A model generated the notes under the pieces. That model did no database searches. It saw only the letters and a program-made list of their open reading frames with translations, and was not told where the DNA came from. The translations under genes were made by a program, and so were the position numbers. 64,000 bases of DNA from Chloroflexota bacterium (GTDB lineage: Bacteria > Chloroflexota > Anaerolineae > Anaerolineales > Villigracilaceae): positions 25,400 to 89,399 of the forward strand of contig JACRBL010000022.1 of the NCBI GenBank assembly GCA_016234485.1, in the 5' to 3' direction. Positions 27,301-35,271 of this stretch are shown here, piece after piece; the first letter of the stretch is position 1, and every line of letters begins with the position of its first letter.

Positions 27301-28194
27301 TTAAGCGGCGGCATCCTGGCGACGCGCTTCGGCGGCCAGTTCGGTGATCTCGCGGATATCCGAGAAGGACTGCTGGGCAGGCGAAACCATGCCAATTGCC
27401 AGCGTCATAAACGCGACCTGCGACACTCCCCCTTCGGCCTTCGGAACCTGAATGTATCCCTGCTGGCGATCCATGAAGTTATAGTGCGTCTGCACTTCCG
27501 CGGCAAAGCGCGTCTTCACGCGTTCGCGAATGGCGTTGACCGATTCATATTTGGTGATGATGATGAAATTATCGCCGCCCGCGTGGCCGATGAAATCGCT
27601 CGAGGAGCCGATTTCGTCCACCACCTCGCTCAACAGCATGGCGGTGAAGCGCAGCACGTCATCGCCCGCCACAAAGCCATACACATCGCGGAAGGGCTCA
27701 AAGTTGTTCACGCGCAGGTCGAGCAAGGCCCAATCCTCCTGTCGGATGATGCGGCGGAGTTGCTCCTCGATCAGCCGCCCGGCTGGGAGTCCGGAGCGGG
27801 GATCGGTGAGGCTCTCGCGTTCCGAGCGGCGAATGGCGCCCTGCACGCGCAGTTTCAATTCTTCGATGTCGAAGGGTTTGGTAATGTAATCGTCCGCGCC
27901 CAATTCCAGGCCTTGCAGTTTGTCGCTGCGCTCATCCTTCTGCGTCAGGAAAATGACGGGGATGTGGCTGGTGCGCGTGTTCGTCCGCAACGTGCGGCAG
28001 ACCTCATACCCGTCAATATCGGGGAGCATAATGTCCAGCACGATTAAATGCGGCAGGACAGTGCGCGTCTTTTCCAACGCGAGCCCGCCGCGCGGCGCGA
28101 TGTCCACGTCGTAGTCCATGCCGCCGAAATAGATCTTGAGCATGTTGGCGATATCGGCGTCGTCTTCGACGACCAAGAGTCGAGATTTGCCCAT
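27301..28194 (-). CDS. Receiver + degenerate GGDEF protein
   Basis: 297 aa from the ATG at 28194 (GGAGG upstream). The receiver (about 1-125) has VVEDDAD, LIVLDIMLPD and YITKPF. The second domain is GGDEF-like (RLIEEQLRRI, LDLRVNNFEPFRDVYG, GDDVLRF), but the signature reads HAGGDNF instead of GGDEF/GGEEF, losing a metal-binding glutamate. It is probably inactive as a diguanylate cyclase and may act as an effector or scaffold. It sits directly upstream of the giant kinase. Confidence 0.88.
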   Translation of the reverse strand: MGKSRLLVVEDDADIANMLKIYFGGMDYDVDIAPRGGLALEKTRTVLPHLIVLDIMLPDIDGYEVCRTLRTNTRTSHIPVIFLTQKDERSDKLQGLELGADDYITKPFDIEELKLRVQGAIRRSERESLTDPRSGLPAGRLIEEQLRRIIRQEDWALLDLRVNNFEPFRDVYGFVAGDDVLRFTAMLLSEVVDEIGSSSDFIGHAGGDNFIIITKYESVNAIRERVKTRFAAEVQTHYNFMDRQQGYIQVPKAEGGVSQVAFMTLAIGMVSPAQQSFSDIREITELAAEARRQDAAA

Positions 28195-28224
28195 AACGAG
28201 CCTCCCAGAGATGAGTTGCAAAAA

Positions 28225-29340
28225 CTATTTGCGCCTGCGTTTTGCGTTGCGGCGCACGGCTTCGATCTGTTCCTGCGTTACTTCCTTTTCAAACGAACGG
28301 AACCCGCCCAGGCGGAACCCGTGTTTTTTCGCGATAGCTGTGATCTCGTCCACGCGTGTACGCGTGATCTGCCTGCCGAGCGTGTAATCTTCAAAGCGGC
28401 CTTCCAGCGCCAGGGCCATCGTCTCTGCCATGCAGGCATAGGCCTTGCCCGGCGGAAAACCAAAATTAAAATGGAAATCAACGGGGCCTGGAACGTCTAC
28501 CATTCCGCCGTCAATCACAAATATATCATCTCTTGCCGCCGCGACCATTGCAGAAACGTCGCGGGGGCGCGCCACATCACAAATCACCGAGCCCGGGCGC
28601 AAATGCTCAGGGTGGATGACGGCATGGACGGCGCTCGTCACGGTCAGGATCAACTGCGCGTCGGCCAGCGGACTCATATCCGCGCTAACCACAATTTCGG
28701 CCTTCGATACGACTTTGCCACTCAGTCCATCGCTTCGCCCCTGACCTTTGAGGCGGGCGCGCAGTTCTTCGAGCGCGTCGGCCCTTCGGCCAATCAACGC
28801 CAGATGCGCGACCTGCTCCGAAAGCAACTCCGCGCAGACCTGGCCGATCGCGCCCGTCGCGCCGACCACGGCCACGCTGGCCTCGCGCAGGGGAATATCC
28901 ATCAACTCCGCCGCCTTCGAAATGGACTCGACCGCGACGGCGATCGTGTACGCGTCGCCCGTCGTAACGGGAACCGCCAAACGGTCCGCGATGGAAACGC
29001 CGGCATCGCCCACCACCGAGGTGAAGGCGCCGAGTCCCAATATCTGCGCGCCGAGTTTTTCGGCCATCTGTCCCGTCTGCACGATCTTGTGATAGACGCG
29101 GCCTTCGGGCAATTCCAGCATCTGACGCGGCGTGAAGGGACAGGCAATCAGCCAGCCGCGGATCTGCTTGCCTGTCGTCTCAGACCTGATGCCTTCGATC
29201 TCTGAAATGTAAACGGGGGGAAAGTGTTGCGAAAAAAATTCAATCTGGCGTTCGCTCAAGATGCGCCCAAGAAAGGGGAATTTCCGTTGCACATCGCGCT
29301 TGACGCTGATCGGATGGATGATGAATGCAAACGAGTCCAT
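28225..29340 (-). CDS. Acyl-ACP reductase-like (AAR) NAD(P)H enzyme
   Basis: 371 aa from the ATG at 29340, whose A and T are shared with the TAA of the upstream gene (TAATG). The N-terminal part (GWLIACPFTPRQML, LGAQILGLGAFTSVVGD) and the Rossmann part (VAVVGATGAIGQVCAELL, ALIGR) follow the cyanobacterial long-chain acyl-ACP reductase order. FVIDGGMVDVPGPV and KAYACMAETMALALEG come next; the Cys near residue 303 aligns with the acyl-thioester cysteine as I recall it (Cys294 of the Synechococcus enzyme). The family makes fatty aldehydes from acyl-ACP. No aldehyde-deformylating oxygenase is in the window. Confidence 0.78.
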   Translation of the reverse strand: MDSFAFIIHPISVKRDVQRKFPFLGRILSERQIEFFSQHFPPVYISEIEGIRSETTGKQIRGWLIACPFTPRQMLELPEGRVYHKIVQTGQMAEKLGAQILGLGAFTSVVGDAGVSIADRLAVPVTTGDAYTIAVAVESISKAAELMDIPLREASVAVVGATGAIGQVCAELLSEQVAHLALIGRRADALEELRARLKGQGRSDGLSGKVVSKAEIVVSADMSPLADAQLILTVTSAVHAVIHPEHLRPGSVICDVARPRDVSAMVAAARDDIFVIDGGMVDVPGPVDFHFNFGFPPGKAYACMAETMALALEGRFEDYTLGRQITRTRVDEITAIAKKHGFRLGGFRSFEKEVTQEQIEAVRRNAKRRRK

Positions 29341-30629
29341 TACCAGGATTCCACCTCCCCGCTGTGAATATCTTCGTCGCCGCGCGGGTAGAGACGGCGG
29401 TGGAGGCCCGCGTTTTTCAATTTGTGATGGTCGCTGTCTTCGTAGCGGAGATCGCGGTCCACCACGCGGCGTTCGCGCGAGGCGAACAGCACCACGTCCG
29501 ATTCGATCGTGCGCGCGGGGAAGACGATCAGGCCCGAACCGAGGCGGCAGTTGTGTCCCACGCATCCGCCCATCACGGGACGGTTGGAGTAATTGAGTTC
29601 GTTGTTGCCATCGCGAGCCATAATGGGCGCGGGGATGAGGTTGTAATCTGTGAAGGTACTTCCCGCGCCGATGAAGGTGTTGCGCCCCACCACGCACATC
29701 TGCAGGCAGGTATTCTGCGCGATCATGGAGTTTTCCATTACGGTGGTCATAAAGAGCGCGGTGCGGAAAGGCAGGAACGCGCCGTCGCCGACGACGGACA
29801 GCATGAGTTGAACGTCCTGCGAGACGTTGACGTTATTGCCGATGATGCAGTTCTCGATCACCGCGCCCGCATTAATAGTGACATTATCGCCGATGGTGGT
29901 GGGACCATGAATGACCGCGCTGGGGTCAATGACGCAATTCTTTCCGACTTTTACGAGTTCGGAACATTCCAACACCTGACGGCCTTCGTAGAGAGCCTTT
30001 GCCAGGACTTTGAGGCTAAATCCCAGATCGCTTTCGAGGCGCGTCTCAAAGCGCAGGGCGCGCCCAAATTGACCGAAGACGATGTCGGCAATGTAGATAT
30101 GCACCCACGAGTCAATGGCGATGAGCGAACGGCGCGGCACCTGGAAGGTGAGGTCGCCGCTCTGGTCGGCCATGTAAGTTGGCACGTGGTAGTAACCGAC
30201 TTCTTTCGAATCCAACGGAATGACGAGGGGTTCCACGTCTGCCACGGGGCCACGAGGGTAAAACCACAAGTCGGCCAGGTAGAGGTTGCCCGCCAGCGTG
30301 TAAGACTTGGAAAGAGGCAGGGCATGTTCGCGAAACGCCGGGTCTTCGGCAGAGAAGGCCGCGCGGCAGGCGCGTCCACGTTTACGGGCGGCCGCGATGA
30401 AAGTGTCTATGTAATCCTGGTCGAAGAAGAGGTTGTTGCGATGGACGATCATGGCCTGGCGGGTGGGCGGCACATGTTCGCCTGGCGACATTTCCATTTC
30501 CTGGGTCACATAAGGCGCGAGGACATTTCTCTGCCAGAGCCAGAGAGGCGCGTTTTGAATCCGCAGTTCGCGGGCGGTTTCGTTAAACGGTTGGATGCGA
30601 TTGACAGCAGGGAGAATGACTTTGAGCAT
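29340..30629 (-). CDS. Left-handed beta-helix (hexapeptide repeat) protein
   Basis: 429 aa. The second half has hexapeptide turns (VIDPSAVIHGPTTIGDNV, INAGAVIENCIIGNNV, VVGRNTFIGAGSTF), the fold of GlmU-type and LpxA-type acyltransferases and nucleotidyltransferase partners. The N-terminal about 200 residues (NAPLWLWQRNVLAPYV) are not recognised and lack a sugar-nucleotide P-loop signature. It is 1 bp overlapped with the AAR-like gene and probably coupled. Likely acyl- or acetyltransferase, or a scaffold; not certain. Confidence 0.72.
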   Translation of the reverse strand: MLKVILPAVNRIQPFNETARELRIQNAPLWLWQRNVLAPYVTQEMEMSPGEHVPPTRQAMIVHRNNLFFDQDYIDTFIAAARKRGRACRAAFSAEDPAFREHALPLSKSYTLAGNLYLADLWFYPRGPVADVEPLVIPLDSKEVGYYHVPTYMADQSGDLTFQVPRRSLIAIDSWVHIYIADIVFGQFGRALRFETRLESDLGFSLKVLAKALYEGRQVLECSELVKVGKNCVIDPSAVIHGPTTIGDNVTINAGAVIENCIIGNNVNVSQDVQLMLSVVGDGAFLPFRTALFMTTVMENSMIAQNTCLQMCVVGRNTFIGAGSTFTDYNLIPAPIMARDGNNELNYSNRPVMGGCVGHNCRLGSGLIVFPARTIESDVVLFASRERRVVDRDLRYEDSDHHKLKNAGLHRRLYPRGDEDIHSGEVESW

Positions 30630-30635
30630 TGGGCA

Positions 30636-31262
30636 TCAGGCCAGCGGGGTTTGGTCTATTTCGATGGTGCAGTTGGGGTCGCCTTTGGCAACACAAAGAA
30701 CCTCGGTCACATTAAATATCTTACCACCGCTTAACCAATAGAGCGATTCCTGCAAAAGTCCCACGGCCAGGTGACAAACAGGTTCGTCGGCATGACGTTG
30801 CCAACACAGCGGACAGCGCTCAATGACCCACAACAACTTCCCGTCCTGTTCGTGGATGGAGACGCGCTGGTCGGTGTGCTTGTTGAACAGGTCGGCCAAT
30901 GCCTGTCCGCCCATGCGAATTTTGGAGGAAAGAGGCAGGAGGCGGAAGGCCGTCTCCATTAGGCCGATCTGTTGTCCATATTCGCGGATGCCATATTTGA
31001 AGGCGGCGCGTCCCGCGCGCATCGAAATGCCGCGCCCACCGCGAGGTCCGTAGGCCTGTTCGAGCTGGGCCAGAATCCAACTGATGGATTCGAATGTAAA
31101 TTCCAGATTGGTGTCGTTGGGGGGCAGGTTATCCATCAAATCCTGCCGCCCCGCCAGGTTGAGGATGGCGTTCAACCCATTCCGACCAACCACCTCCCCC
31201 AGGGAATCCAGGATAATACGCCCCATGCGATTGGGATAGTAATAGGACGCGGATGAATTCAT
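30636..31262 (-). CDS. V4R-domain protein (4-vinyl-reductase / hydrocarbon-binding type)
   Basis: 208 aa. The C-terminal half has the V4R pattern: SIHEQDGKLLWVIERCPLCW, then VCHLAVGLLQESLYWLSGG, then VTEVLCVAKGDPNCTIEI, with cysteines spaced as in metal-binding V4R proteins. V4R domains bind small hydrophobic molecules, as in bacteriochlorophyll vinyl reductase partners and XylR-type sensors. It overlaps the hydrolase gene by ATGA. A lipid or aldehyde ligand would fit the neighbours, by inference. Confidence 0.78.
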   Translation of the reverse strand: MNSSASYYYPNRMGRIILDSLGEVVGRNGLNAILNLAGRQDLMDNLPPNDTNLEFTFESISWILAQLEQAYGPRGGRGISMRAGRAAFKYGIREYGQQIGLMETAFRLLPLSSKIRMGGQALADLFNKHTDQRVSIHEQDGKLLWVIERCPLCWQRHADEPVCHLAVGLLQESLYWLSGGKIFNVTEVLCVAKGDPNCTIEIDQTPLA

Positions 31263-32095
31263 AGGGTGATGTTATCGGGCAGGGCGGGTTTTCTTAATGG
31301 GACAGTGCGATGCTCATCGAGGAAACTTCTCAAGCGATCGTTAAAGTTTTTCGGTTCCTCAAGCATGGGGAAATGTCCGGCGTTTTCAAAGCGGACGATC
31401 TGCGCCTGCGGAATGCCTTCCTTCATGGGTTGCCATTGCAGGGGGTGAACGACATTATCTTTGTCGCCATAAATTCCCATGGCTGGCACTTTGATCTGGT
31501 TGAGCATGGGGCGCAGGTCGGTGCGGCGAAGCGATGAGATGGAAAGCAGGAAGGATGCGAGCGTGGTTTTCGAGAGATCGCGGTCCATCATTTCGGGAAA
31601 GCGCGGGTCGCTACAAATTGCCTTCGAGTAATGATATTTCATGAACATACGGAACGGCGTCATCATGTTGAACAATAGGAAGGCGTTCATGCGATAGCCC
31701 GCGAGTTTGAGCAACGGGGCCAGCGAGGAGCCGACGATGGGCGAGCCGACCACCACCACCTTGCTGACGCGTTCGGGATAGCGAATCGCCACCGAAAGGC
31801 TCACCGTCCCGCCCATGCTATGACCGACGAGCGGGGCGCGCACAATTCCCAGTTGCTCCATGAACTGGCCGACCAGCGAGACGAAATCCTGCACGGCGTA
31901 GGTTTCGCGTTTCTTGCCCGATTCGCCGAAACCCCAAAAATCGAGCGCGTAGGTTCGATAATGTTGGCCGAGGAAAGACATGGTCTCCTGCCAAAGCCCC
32001 CAGGAGCCAAGCCAGCCATGTAACAAGATGACAGGACGTCCACGCCCGTAAACTTCGTAGTGGACGATGCCTTGATCGGTGGTGATTGAAGACAC
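31259..32095 (-). CDS. Alpha/beta hydrolase, intact catalytic triad
   Basis: 278 aa with GTG at 32095. The ORF-track start is a TTG inside the GTPase gene; the GTG start aligns with the ATG of the paralogue at 18582-19376. Oxyanion LLHGWLGSWG, nucleophile VGHSMGG, acid GIYGDKDNVV and histidine NAGHFPMLEE are present. Probably an esterase or lipase-like enzyme for a small acyl substrate. It overlaps the V4R gene by ATGA. Confidence 0.87.
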   Translation of the reverse strand: MSSITTDQGIVHYEVYGRGRPVILLHGWLGSWGLWQETMSFLGQHYRTYALDFWGFGESGKKRETYAVQDFVSLVGQFMEQLGIVRAPLVGHSMGGTVSLSVAIRYPERVSKVVVVGSPIVGSSLAPLLKLAGYRMNAFLLFNMMTPFRMFMKYHYSKAICSDPRFPEMMDRDLSKTTLASFLLSISSLRRTDLRPMLNQIKVPAMGIYGDKDNVVHPLQWQPMKEGIPQAQIVRFENAGHFPMLEEPKNFNDRLRSFLDEHRTVPLRKPALPDNITL

Positions 32096-32114
32096 GCGAC
32101 TCTCGCAGGCGAGG

Positions 32115-32654
32115 TTATCCGCCCGACTCCATTTCGGCAAGGATGCTGTATAACAGCGCGAGCAATACCTCTTTCACAGTCTTGCGATCGGTGGCGGTGC
32201 AGGGCAGGAGTTTGGTCTTGGCGTCGAGGCGCAGGGCGTGGCGCATATCTTCCACATCCCAGGCGTCCCTCTTATCCTGCTTGTTGGCGGCCACCACAAA
32301 CGGGGTGGGAGCGTAGGCGCGGAAGGTTTCGAGAATACTGCGCGCCTCGCGGAAAGTTTCGGGGCGGGTGCTATCCACCAGCACGATGAAACCGAGCATC
32401 CCTTCGGATAGGATTTCCCACATGAAGTCGAAGCGTTTCTGACCGGGCGTGCCAAACAGGTAGAGCACGAGGTCCTCATCCACGGTGATGCGGCCAAAAT
32501 CCATCGCGACTGTGGTGGCTTCCTTAACGGAGCGCTCTGCCCGGTTGCTGATCTTGCGTTCGGTGGAAACCACGTCAATTTCGCTGACGGATTGAATAAA
32601 TTCCGTTTTACCGGCGCTAAAGGGTCCCGTCACCACCATTTTGACTGTTTGCAT
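32115..32654 (-). CDS. MglA/ARF-like small GTPase
   Basis: 179 aa. G1 is GPFSAGKT, G4 is NKQD and G5 is CTAT. G3 reads LFGTPGQ, lacking the Asp of DxxGQ, as in bacterial MglA-type GTPases (TVPGQ). Such proteins act as polarity or signalling switches in Myxococcus and others. It lies directly behind a DUF4388 gene, the common partner arrangement. No GAP (MglB/roadblock) gene is in the window. Confidence 0.9.
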   Translation of the reverse strand: MQTVKMVVTGPFSAGKTEFIQSVSEIDVVSTERKISNRAERSVKEATTVAMDFGRITVDEDLVLYLFGTPGQKRFDFMWEILSEGMLGFIVLVDSTRPETFREARSILETFRAYAPTPFVVAANKQDKRDAWDVEDMRHALRLDAKTKLLPCTATDRKTVKEVLLALLYSILAEMESGG

Positions 32655-32684
32655 AATTGAGTCCTTCCGTCCTTTTACAACGGG

Positions 32685-33491
32685 CTACAACGATCGTATG
32701 CGCCCGATGAGTTTATTAACCAGCGACTTCTGTTCCTCGCGATTTTCGGAGGGGAATGTGTGCGGCGGAACAGTGTGTGAGGCGCCCTCGGGACGCACGA
32801 TCTCCACCAGCCCGGCCTGCAAAAGTCCGTAAACGATGCGGCGCACTTCCATATCATTCATCTTGTTCGTCACGCCGATCTGCTTCATCGTATTCTTGGG
32901 ATTGATATAAGAGACCACCCGCCACTCTTCCACGCTCAGGTTGACGTTCTTCAGCGGGCGTTCAGTGAATTTAAGCGCCATATCGAGGCTGGGAATTTCA
33001 TCCTGCAACTGCTCCCACTCGCGCAATTGGCGGGAACCTTCGATGATGATGTTTTCCAAGTCCAGGCGCACGTTGATGCGGTCTTCGGGCGGCAATAACT
33101 CGGCTTCGAAACGGAAAAAGCCCTCCACCCACGTGAACAGGCGGCGGACAACGGCCGTGAAATATCCCTGCAAATTCACCAGGATATCTTCCTGTGAAAC
33201 ATAGCCCGCATTGATCAGCATCAACCCCAGTTCCTTGTCGGTCATCTTGCCCGCGCGTTCCACAATGGTGCGATATTGATTCACCGAAAGGCGGTTGGCC
33301 TTGTGCAACACCGTGGCGAGGCGATTATCCTCGTTGCCGATGCGCGCATACGCCAGTTTGCCTTCGCGAAACGCGATATGCGCCTGCTCTTTTGGCCCAT
33401 CCACCACCAGCGTACCGGTTTTCTGAGCCAGGTTGATCAGGTTTAATAATTGGGTGACTGTAAAATCTCTGAGATTACCGCGAAGAGCCAT
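32685..33491 (-). CDS. DUF4388 (PatA N-terminal-like) protein with C-terminal winged helix
   Basis: 268 aa. Residues 1-100 are DUF4388: LRDFTVTQLLNLINLAQKTG, LVVDGPKEQAHIAFREGKL. The C-terminal part (VVSYINPKNTMKQIGVTNKM, VRRIVYGLLQAGLVEIV) looks like a winged helix. It is the first gene of the 15 kb cluster, with GAGG 5 nt before the ATG. DUF4388 proteins accompany MglA-like GTPases, and an adaptor or effector role is likely. Confidence 0.85.
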   Translation of the reverse strand: MALRGNLRDFTVTQLLNLINLAQKTGTLVVDGPKEQAHIAFREGKLAYARIGNEDNRLATVLHKANRLSVNQYRTIVERAGKMTDKELGLMLINAGYVSQEDILVNLQGYFTAVVRRLFTWVEGFFRFEAELLPPEDRINVRLDLENIIIEGSRQLREWEQLQDEIPSLDMALKFTERPLKNVNLSVEEWRVVSYINPKNTMKQIGVTNKMNDMEVRRIVYGLLQAGLVEIVRPEGASHTVPPHTFPSENREEQKSLVNKLIGRIRSL

Positions 33492-33502
33492 TTAGCCTCA
33501 AA

Positions 33503-33557
33503 AAATCCCATGAGTGGGATTTCCGAAAATTATACTTGCAAGGGAGGGATGAGTCAA
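33503..33557 (-). promoter_or_regulatory. Strong promoter and operator-like palindrome of the cluster
   Basis: TTGACT (33552-33557) and TATAAT (33529-33534) are 17 bp apart on the minus strand. The palindrome AAATCCCA-CTCA-TGGGATTT (33503-33522) starts about where transcription should begin. It could be an operator or a 5' mRNA hairpin. It is the only convincing promoter seen for the cluster. Confidence 0.8.
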
Positions 33558-33592
33558 TTAAGCGACTTGTCACAATTGTTGGGACAGATGAA

Positions 33593-34534
33593 TTAAGGCC
33601 GTGCCTCCACAAACAACTCCACCCGCGTCACGCGTGACCCGAGGCTGGATACCGTTAAATCGAACGTGAGACTACCCCCAGACGCTACCCCCGTCCCCTC
33701 CCAGCGACGGAATCCCACCACGCGGCCCGCGTCGTCGTAGGCGACCGCGACCACCCAAACCGTCTTCGCCGCCGCGACATTCGCGGGCAGAGACACCTGC
33801 CCTGTCACCCGCGCAGTCCGCCCATTGGACGCGATCTCCGTCTGCGGGTTGACGATGAGCGCGGGCAGATAACGCGCGTCACCCGCGGCTAGACTCGTAG
33901 ACGAGAGAATCTGCGCGCGCGGACGCGCGTCTACGGGGATGGGCGGCGCGAAGAACGTCGTCAGCGGCAGGGATGTGTGCGGCGGGATCACGTTCAAGGG
34001 CGGAATCGCGTCCTGCGCCGCGACCAGCCCCCCGTCCGCGGAAAGAAGCGAGATTCGGGCGGAGAGGTTTTCGAGCGCGGCGTCCGAGTCATTGCGGGCG
34101 AGCGCGAAGCACCACATCCCGCCGTCCAGAGTTGAATAACAATTAATTTGTGTAATGAGGAACGGAACTGGCGTGGGCGTGGACTCGTTGGTGGGATTGT
34201 TTTTGTCAGTGGGGATATACAGCGTCGCGCCGATGGGCATGGCGTTAGGCGAGACGCTGGGATTGGCCGCGATCAGCGCATCGAGCGAGACGCCAAATTT
34301 TTGGGCGAGCGCGCCCATTGTATCGCCTGCCTGCACAATGTAAGTGAACGGCGTAGACGTGGGCAGCGCGGCCTGCTCGGTGGCAAATCCCAACTCGGGC
34401 GTGGAGGTCGCGCTGGGCGTGAGGGTGAGGTAGGGAGTCAGCGCGGCGGGATTGGATGGGTTGATCGGGTTGGCGCTGCAAGCAGCGAGGAGGAGCGTGG
34501 TTACACCAATTACGATGATAAGTTTGCGACACAT
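33593..34534 (-). CDS. LysM-domain lipoprotein
   Basis: 313 aa from the ATG at 34534, which gives a clean signal (MCRKLIIVIGVTTLLLAAC). A Ser/Thr/Pro-rich linker is followed by a LysM domain (YIVQAGDTMGALAQKFGVSL, about residues 63-106) that binds peptidoglycan. A second, beta-rich domain of about 170 residues (FALARNDSDAALENLSARIS) resembles FxLYD/DUF-type secreted domains. It is a cell-envelope protein anchored to the membrane. It starts 10 bp after the TumE-like gene. Confidence 0.85.
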   Translation of the reverse strand: MCRKLIIVIGVTTLLLAACSANPINPSNPAALTPYLTLTPSATSTPELGFATEQAALPTSTPFTYIVQAGDTMGALAQKFGVSLDALIAANPSVSPNAMPIGATLYIPTDKNNPTNESTPTPVPFLITQINCYSTLDGGMWCFALARNDSDAALENLSARISLLSADGGLVAAQDAIPPLNVIPPHTSLPLTTFFAPPIPVDARPRAQILSSTSLAAGDARYLPALIVNPQTEIASNGRTARVTGQVSLPANVAAAKTVWVVAVAYDDAGRVVGFRRWEGTGVASGGSLTFDLTVSSLGSRVTRVELFVEARP

Positions 34535-34544
34535 GACAGACCCA

Positions 34545-34916
34545 CTAATTCGCCATCCAGCGACGAATCTCATCCAACACAATTCTTAAATCTTGCGAAA
34601 CATTGCCAGTCAATGGCGAAGTATGGACATGCCCGTCTTCATCGTGAAAGTGATGCGGCGCGGTGTGAAGATTTCCATAATGCGAGGAATTGTCCCATCG
34701 CAAAAGCGGAACAGTGGTGAACAATTGATATGCGTAATCCAGCGATTCTAGTTCAAGATGAATCCAAACCTGAAGCAGATAGCCTTTGGGGAGTTGACAA
34801 CGAATTTTGGCTTCCACCCTGCCTGAGGGAGTCTCATCGTAATTGACGATACGCGTATTCTTAACCAACGAGTCCCCCTTCAATATGGTCATAATTTCAT
34901 TAACCGTCCTGTGCAT
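34545..34916 (-). CDS. TumE-like toxin (DUF6516)
   Basis: 123 aa. The pattern fits DUF6516: YAYQLFTTVPLLRWDNSSHY followed by the histidine-rich TAPHHFHDEDGHVHTSP and an acidic last helix. Members are the toxin half of TumE/TumA modules. It overlaps the upstream small gene by 17 bp. Assignment rests on motif memory only. Confidence 0.68.
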   Translation of the reverse strand: MHRTVNEIMTILKGDSLVKNTRIVNYDETPSGRVEAKIRCQLPKGYLLQVWIHLELESLDYAYQLFTTVPLLRWDNSSHYGNLHTAPHHFHDEDGHVHTSPLTGNVSQDLRIVLDEIRRWMAN

Positions 34917-35220
34917 GGGTTAATTCCTGGTAGGTCCTCTCCCAATCTGCCAGCATGGAACGCGCGGATTTCCAGGCCAGCCAATCGTCCTCCTGCGCGG
35001 GCGTGGCTTTTCCTTTCAGGCGCGTGTTGAACTTCTCGAAATCCATCCCATATTTACTTTCCATCTTGCGGATGCGGCGGCGGTAATAGGTCACTTTGCC
35101 GCGCACGGTGGAGATTGCCATGTTCCACAAGGCATCTTCCACTGTGGCAAAGCGCTTCGCTGCGACGAGCGATCCCGCCACTTTGTTTAGCACTGAATTT
35201 GGAGATTGATAAAGGGTCAT
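34900..35220 (-). CDS. TumA-like antitoxin
   Basis: 106 aa from the ATG at 35220. The ORF-track TTG start would swallow the AAGGAG ribosome site. Helical and basic in the middle (KVTYYRRRIRKMESKYGMDF), then LKGKATPAQEDDWLAWKSAR. The gene precedes and overlaps the DUF6516 gene, the normal antitoxin position. No helix-turn-helix is obvious. Confidence 0.6.
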   Translation of the reverse strand: MTLYQSPNSVLNKVAGSLVAAKRFATVEDALWNMAISTVRGKVTYYRRRIRKMESKYGMDFEKFNTRLKGKATPAQEDDWLAWKSARSMLADWERTYQELTHAQDG

Positions 35221-35271
35221 GTACTTTCTCCTTTGCAAAAATTATACTACCACCGCTAACAGTCCGACAGT

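Noticed and set aside
27301-28194. Active diguanylate cyclase
   Set aside because: The signature is GGDNF, lacking a metal-binding residue; called degenerate instead.
28048-30734. Plus-strand ORFs of 385 and 469 aa
   Set aside because: Antisense to the receiver, AAR-like and beta-helix genes, whose motifs are clear.
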